A stretch of DNA of 64,000 bases from Sphingobium indicum B90A. GTDB taxonomy: Bacteria; Pseudomonadota; Alphaproteobacteria; Sphingomonadales; Sphingomonadaceae. Position numbers and translations under genes: made by a program. The stretch covers positions 434,001 to 498,000 of the forward strand of contig NZ_CP013070.1 of assembly GCF_000264945.2 (NCBI RefSeq). Direction: 5' to 3'. Under the pieces are notes generated by a model. The model did no database searches, had not been told where the DNA came from, and was given only the letters and a program-made list of their open reading frames with translations. Positions 62,934-64,000 of the stretch are shown here, in pieces (the stretch's first letter is position 1; each line of letters begins with the position of its first letter).

Positions 62934-63566
62934 GTGACCGAGCAGAATTTTTCATCGATGCGGGCCGCCATGGTCGAAAGCCAGCTTCGCACCAGCGATG
63001 TGGACGATCAGCGCGTGATCGCGGCGATGGCGCATGTGGCGCGCGAGGAATTCGTGCCCGCCGAGCGGCGGGCGATGGCCTATGTCGACCGGCCGGTCCC
63101 GCTCGCCGGCGGGCGCGCGCTCAATCCGCCGCTGGTGACGGGCCGCCTGCTCAAGGAGGCGCAGATCGCCAAGGGCGACAAGGTGCTGCTGATCGGCGCC
63201 GCCACCGGCTACAGCGCGGCGCTGCTCGCAAGGCTGGGCGCTCAGGTCACCGCGGTTGAGGAAGAGGGCGGGCCGGAGATCGCGGTCGACGGCGTGGCGG
63301 TGGTTCGCGGTCCGCTGAACGCCGGTTCCGCCGCCGATGCGCCCTATGATGTGCTGTTTATCGACGGCGCAGTGGAGGAAGTGCCCGCCGCGCTCGTTCA
63401 GCAGCTTGCCGATGGCGCGCGGGTGGTGACGGGTATCGTGGAGCGCGGCGTCACCCGCCTGTGCAGCGGTCGGGTGGTGTCGGGCGTGCTGGGTCTTTCC
63501 CGCCTCGCCGACATGGAAATGGTTGTGCTTCCGGGCTTTGCCGCGCCGGAAGGATTTGTGTTCTGA
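62934..63566 (+). CDS. protein-L-isoaspartate O-methyltransferase-family protein
   Basis: 210 aa, GTG start preceded by GAGGAA. FSSMRAAMVESQLRTSDVDD and AMAHVAREEFVPAERRAMAY are typical of the PIMT-like group found before tolC in alphaproteobacteria; the SAM loop is LIGAATGYSAALLARLG. It may repair isoaspartate, but this subgroup is shorter and divergent from E. coli Pcm and its activity is unverified. Confidence 0.88.
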   Translation: MTEQNFSSMRAAMVESQLRTSDVDDQRVIAAMAHVAREEFVPAERRAMAYVDRPVPLAGGRALNPPLVTGRLLKEAQIAKGDKVLLIGAATGYSAALLARLGAQVTAVEEEGGPEIAVDGVAVVRGPLNAGSAADAPYDVLFIDGAVEEVPAALVQQLADGARVVTGIVERGVTRLCSGRVVSGVLGLSRLADMEMVVLPGFAAPEGFVF

Positions 63567-63586
63567 AAGGGCCTATTGGGGGGGAC

Positions 63587-64000
63587 ATGACGGCAAAAGT
63601 TCGGCTTTCGGGGCGCACCGCCTTCATCCTGTTGCTGTCGATGTCCTCCGCCCTGGGCGGCGCGGCCCATGCGGAAACGTTGCAGGGCGCGCTCGCCAAG
63701 GCCTATCGGTCGAACCCGACCCTGACGGGCGCGCGCGCCGGTCAGCGGGCGACGGATGAGAATGTGCCGATCCAGAAGGCGGCGGGTCGGCCCGCGCTGG
63801 ATGGGACCGGCAGCTATTCCGAAAGCATCCTCAAGCCCACGATCAGCTTCACTTCGCCGCAGCGCACGCTGAACGCGAACGCGCAGTTGAGCGTTCCCCT
63901 CTATGCCGGGGGCAGCGTGCGCAACGCCGTCCGGGCCGCCAAGACGCGGGTCGCCGCCGGTCAGGCCGATCTGCGCGGCACGGAGGCCAGCGTCTTCTCG
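63587..64000 (+). CDS. TolC-family outer-membrane protein (partial, 3' end beyond window)
   Basis: The first 138 codons. After a signal peptide ending at AHA (residue ~29), ETLQGALAKAYRSNPTLTGA and AGRPALDGTGSYSESILKP, then QLSVPLYAGGSVRNAVRAAK are typical of TolC channels. It forms the outer-membrane exit duct of efflux pumps and type I secretion; it could serve the RND pair at 24800-28975. GGGGGA precedes the start. Confidence 0.9.
   Translation, partial: MTAKVRLSGRTAFILLLSMSSALGGAAHAETLQGALAKAYRSNPTLTGARAGQRATDENVPIQKAAGRPALDGTGSYSESILKPTISFTSPQRTLNANAQLSVPLYAGGSVRNAVRAAKTRVAAGQADLRGTEASVFS

Overview
The window is GC-rich DNA whose gene content and order point to an alphaproteobacterium of the Sphingomonadaceae (Sphingobium/Sphingomonas-like). 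Evidence for this is the lptD-surA-pdxA-rsmA cluster, the alphaproteobacterial 41-residue aa3 oxidase subunit IV, a perfect EcfG-type general-stress promoter, a TorF-type porin and many palindromic intergenic repeats. The assignment is an inference from gene content, not a database match.

Layout. 1-6.3 kb is accessory: small hypothetical genes, an xre-sulP-phnA-like operon, an IS30-family insertion and an IS5-family wreck. 6.3-20.1 kb holds a YciI-like protein, an SDR oxidoreductase, an alpha-glucan pair (debranching-type enzyme plus GT4), a DEDD exonuclease, an orphan response regulator with a degenerate receiver, a carbonic anhydrase/SulP bicarbonate pair, a TorF porin, a complete two-component system and a serine O-acetyltransferase. 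20.2-31.9 kb holds a secreted phosphatase, a DsbD-type reductase, TlyA, an RND pump pair, TspO, UbiK, YbjN, ProC and a single-domain asparaginase-like protein. 32-36.5 kb holds a lipoprotein, an orphan sigma-54 activator, the small aa3 oxidase subunit, a membrane-only transhydrogenase-like pair and an Asp/Glu racemase. 36.7-50.5 kb is housekeeping: guaB, rsmB-like, a TPR protein, rsmA, pdxA, surA, lptD, pepA, holC, ndk, GST and TauE.

50.5-62.7 kb is a tRNA-Cys genomic island. The intact tRNA-Cys lies at its right end, a copy of the tRNA 3' end lies at its left end, and a truncated P4-type integrase sits next to the tRNA. The cargo is a stress set: a groES-groEL pair with a heat-shock-like promoter, an HWE kinase and a single-domain response regulator behind an EcfG promoter, a Na+/H+ antiporter, an esterase, a transglutaminase and several small proteins, two of which are paralogues. 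The left part holds remnants of a conjugative element and of a DISARM-like defence locus. 62.9-64 kb returns to the chromosomal backbone with a PIMT-like methyltransferase and the start of a TolC-family gene.

The most unusual items are the membrane-only PntAB/PntB-like pair (34664-35739), which lacks both nucleotide-binding domains and the known proton-path residues, and the stress island with its chimeric, decayed ends.
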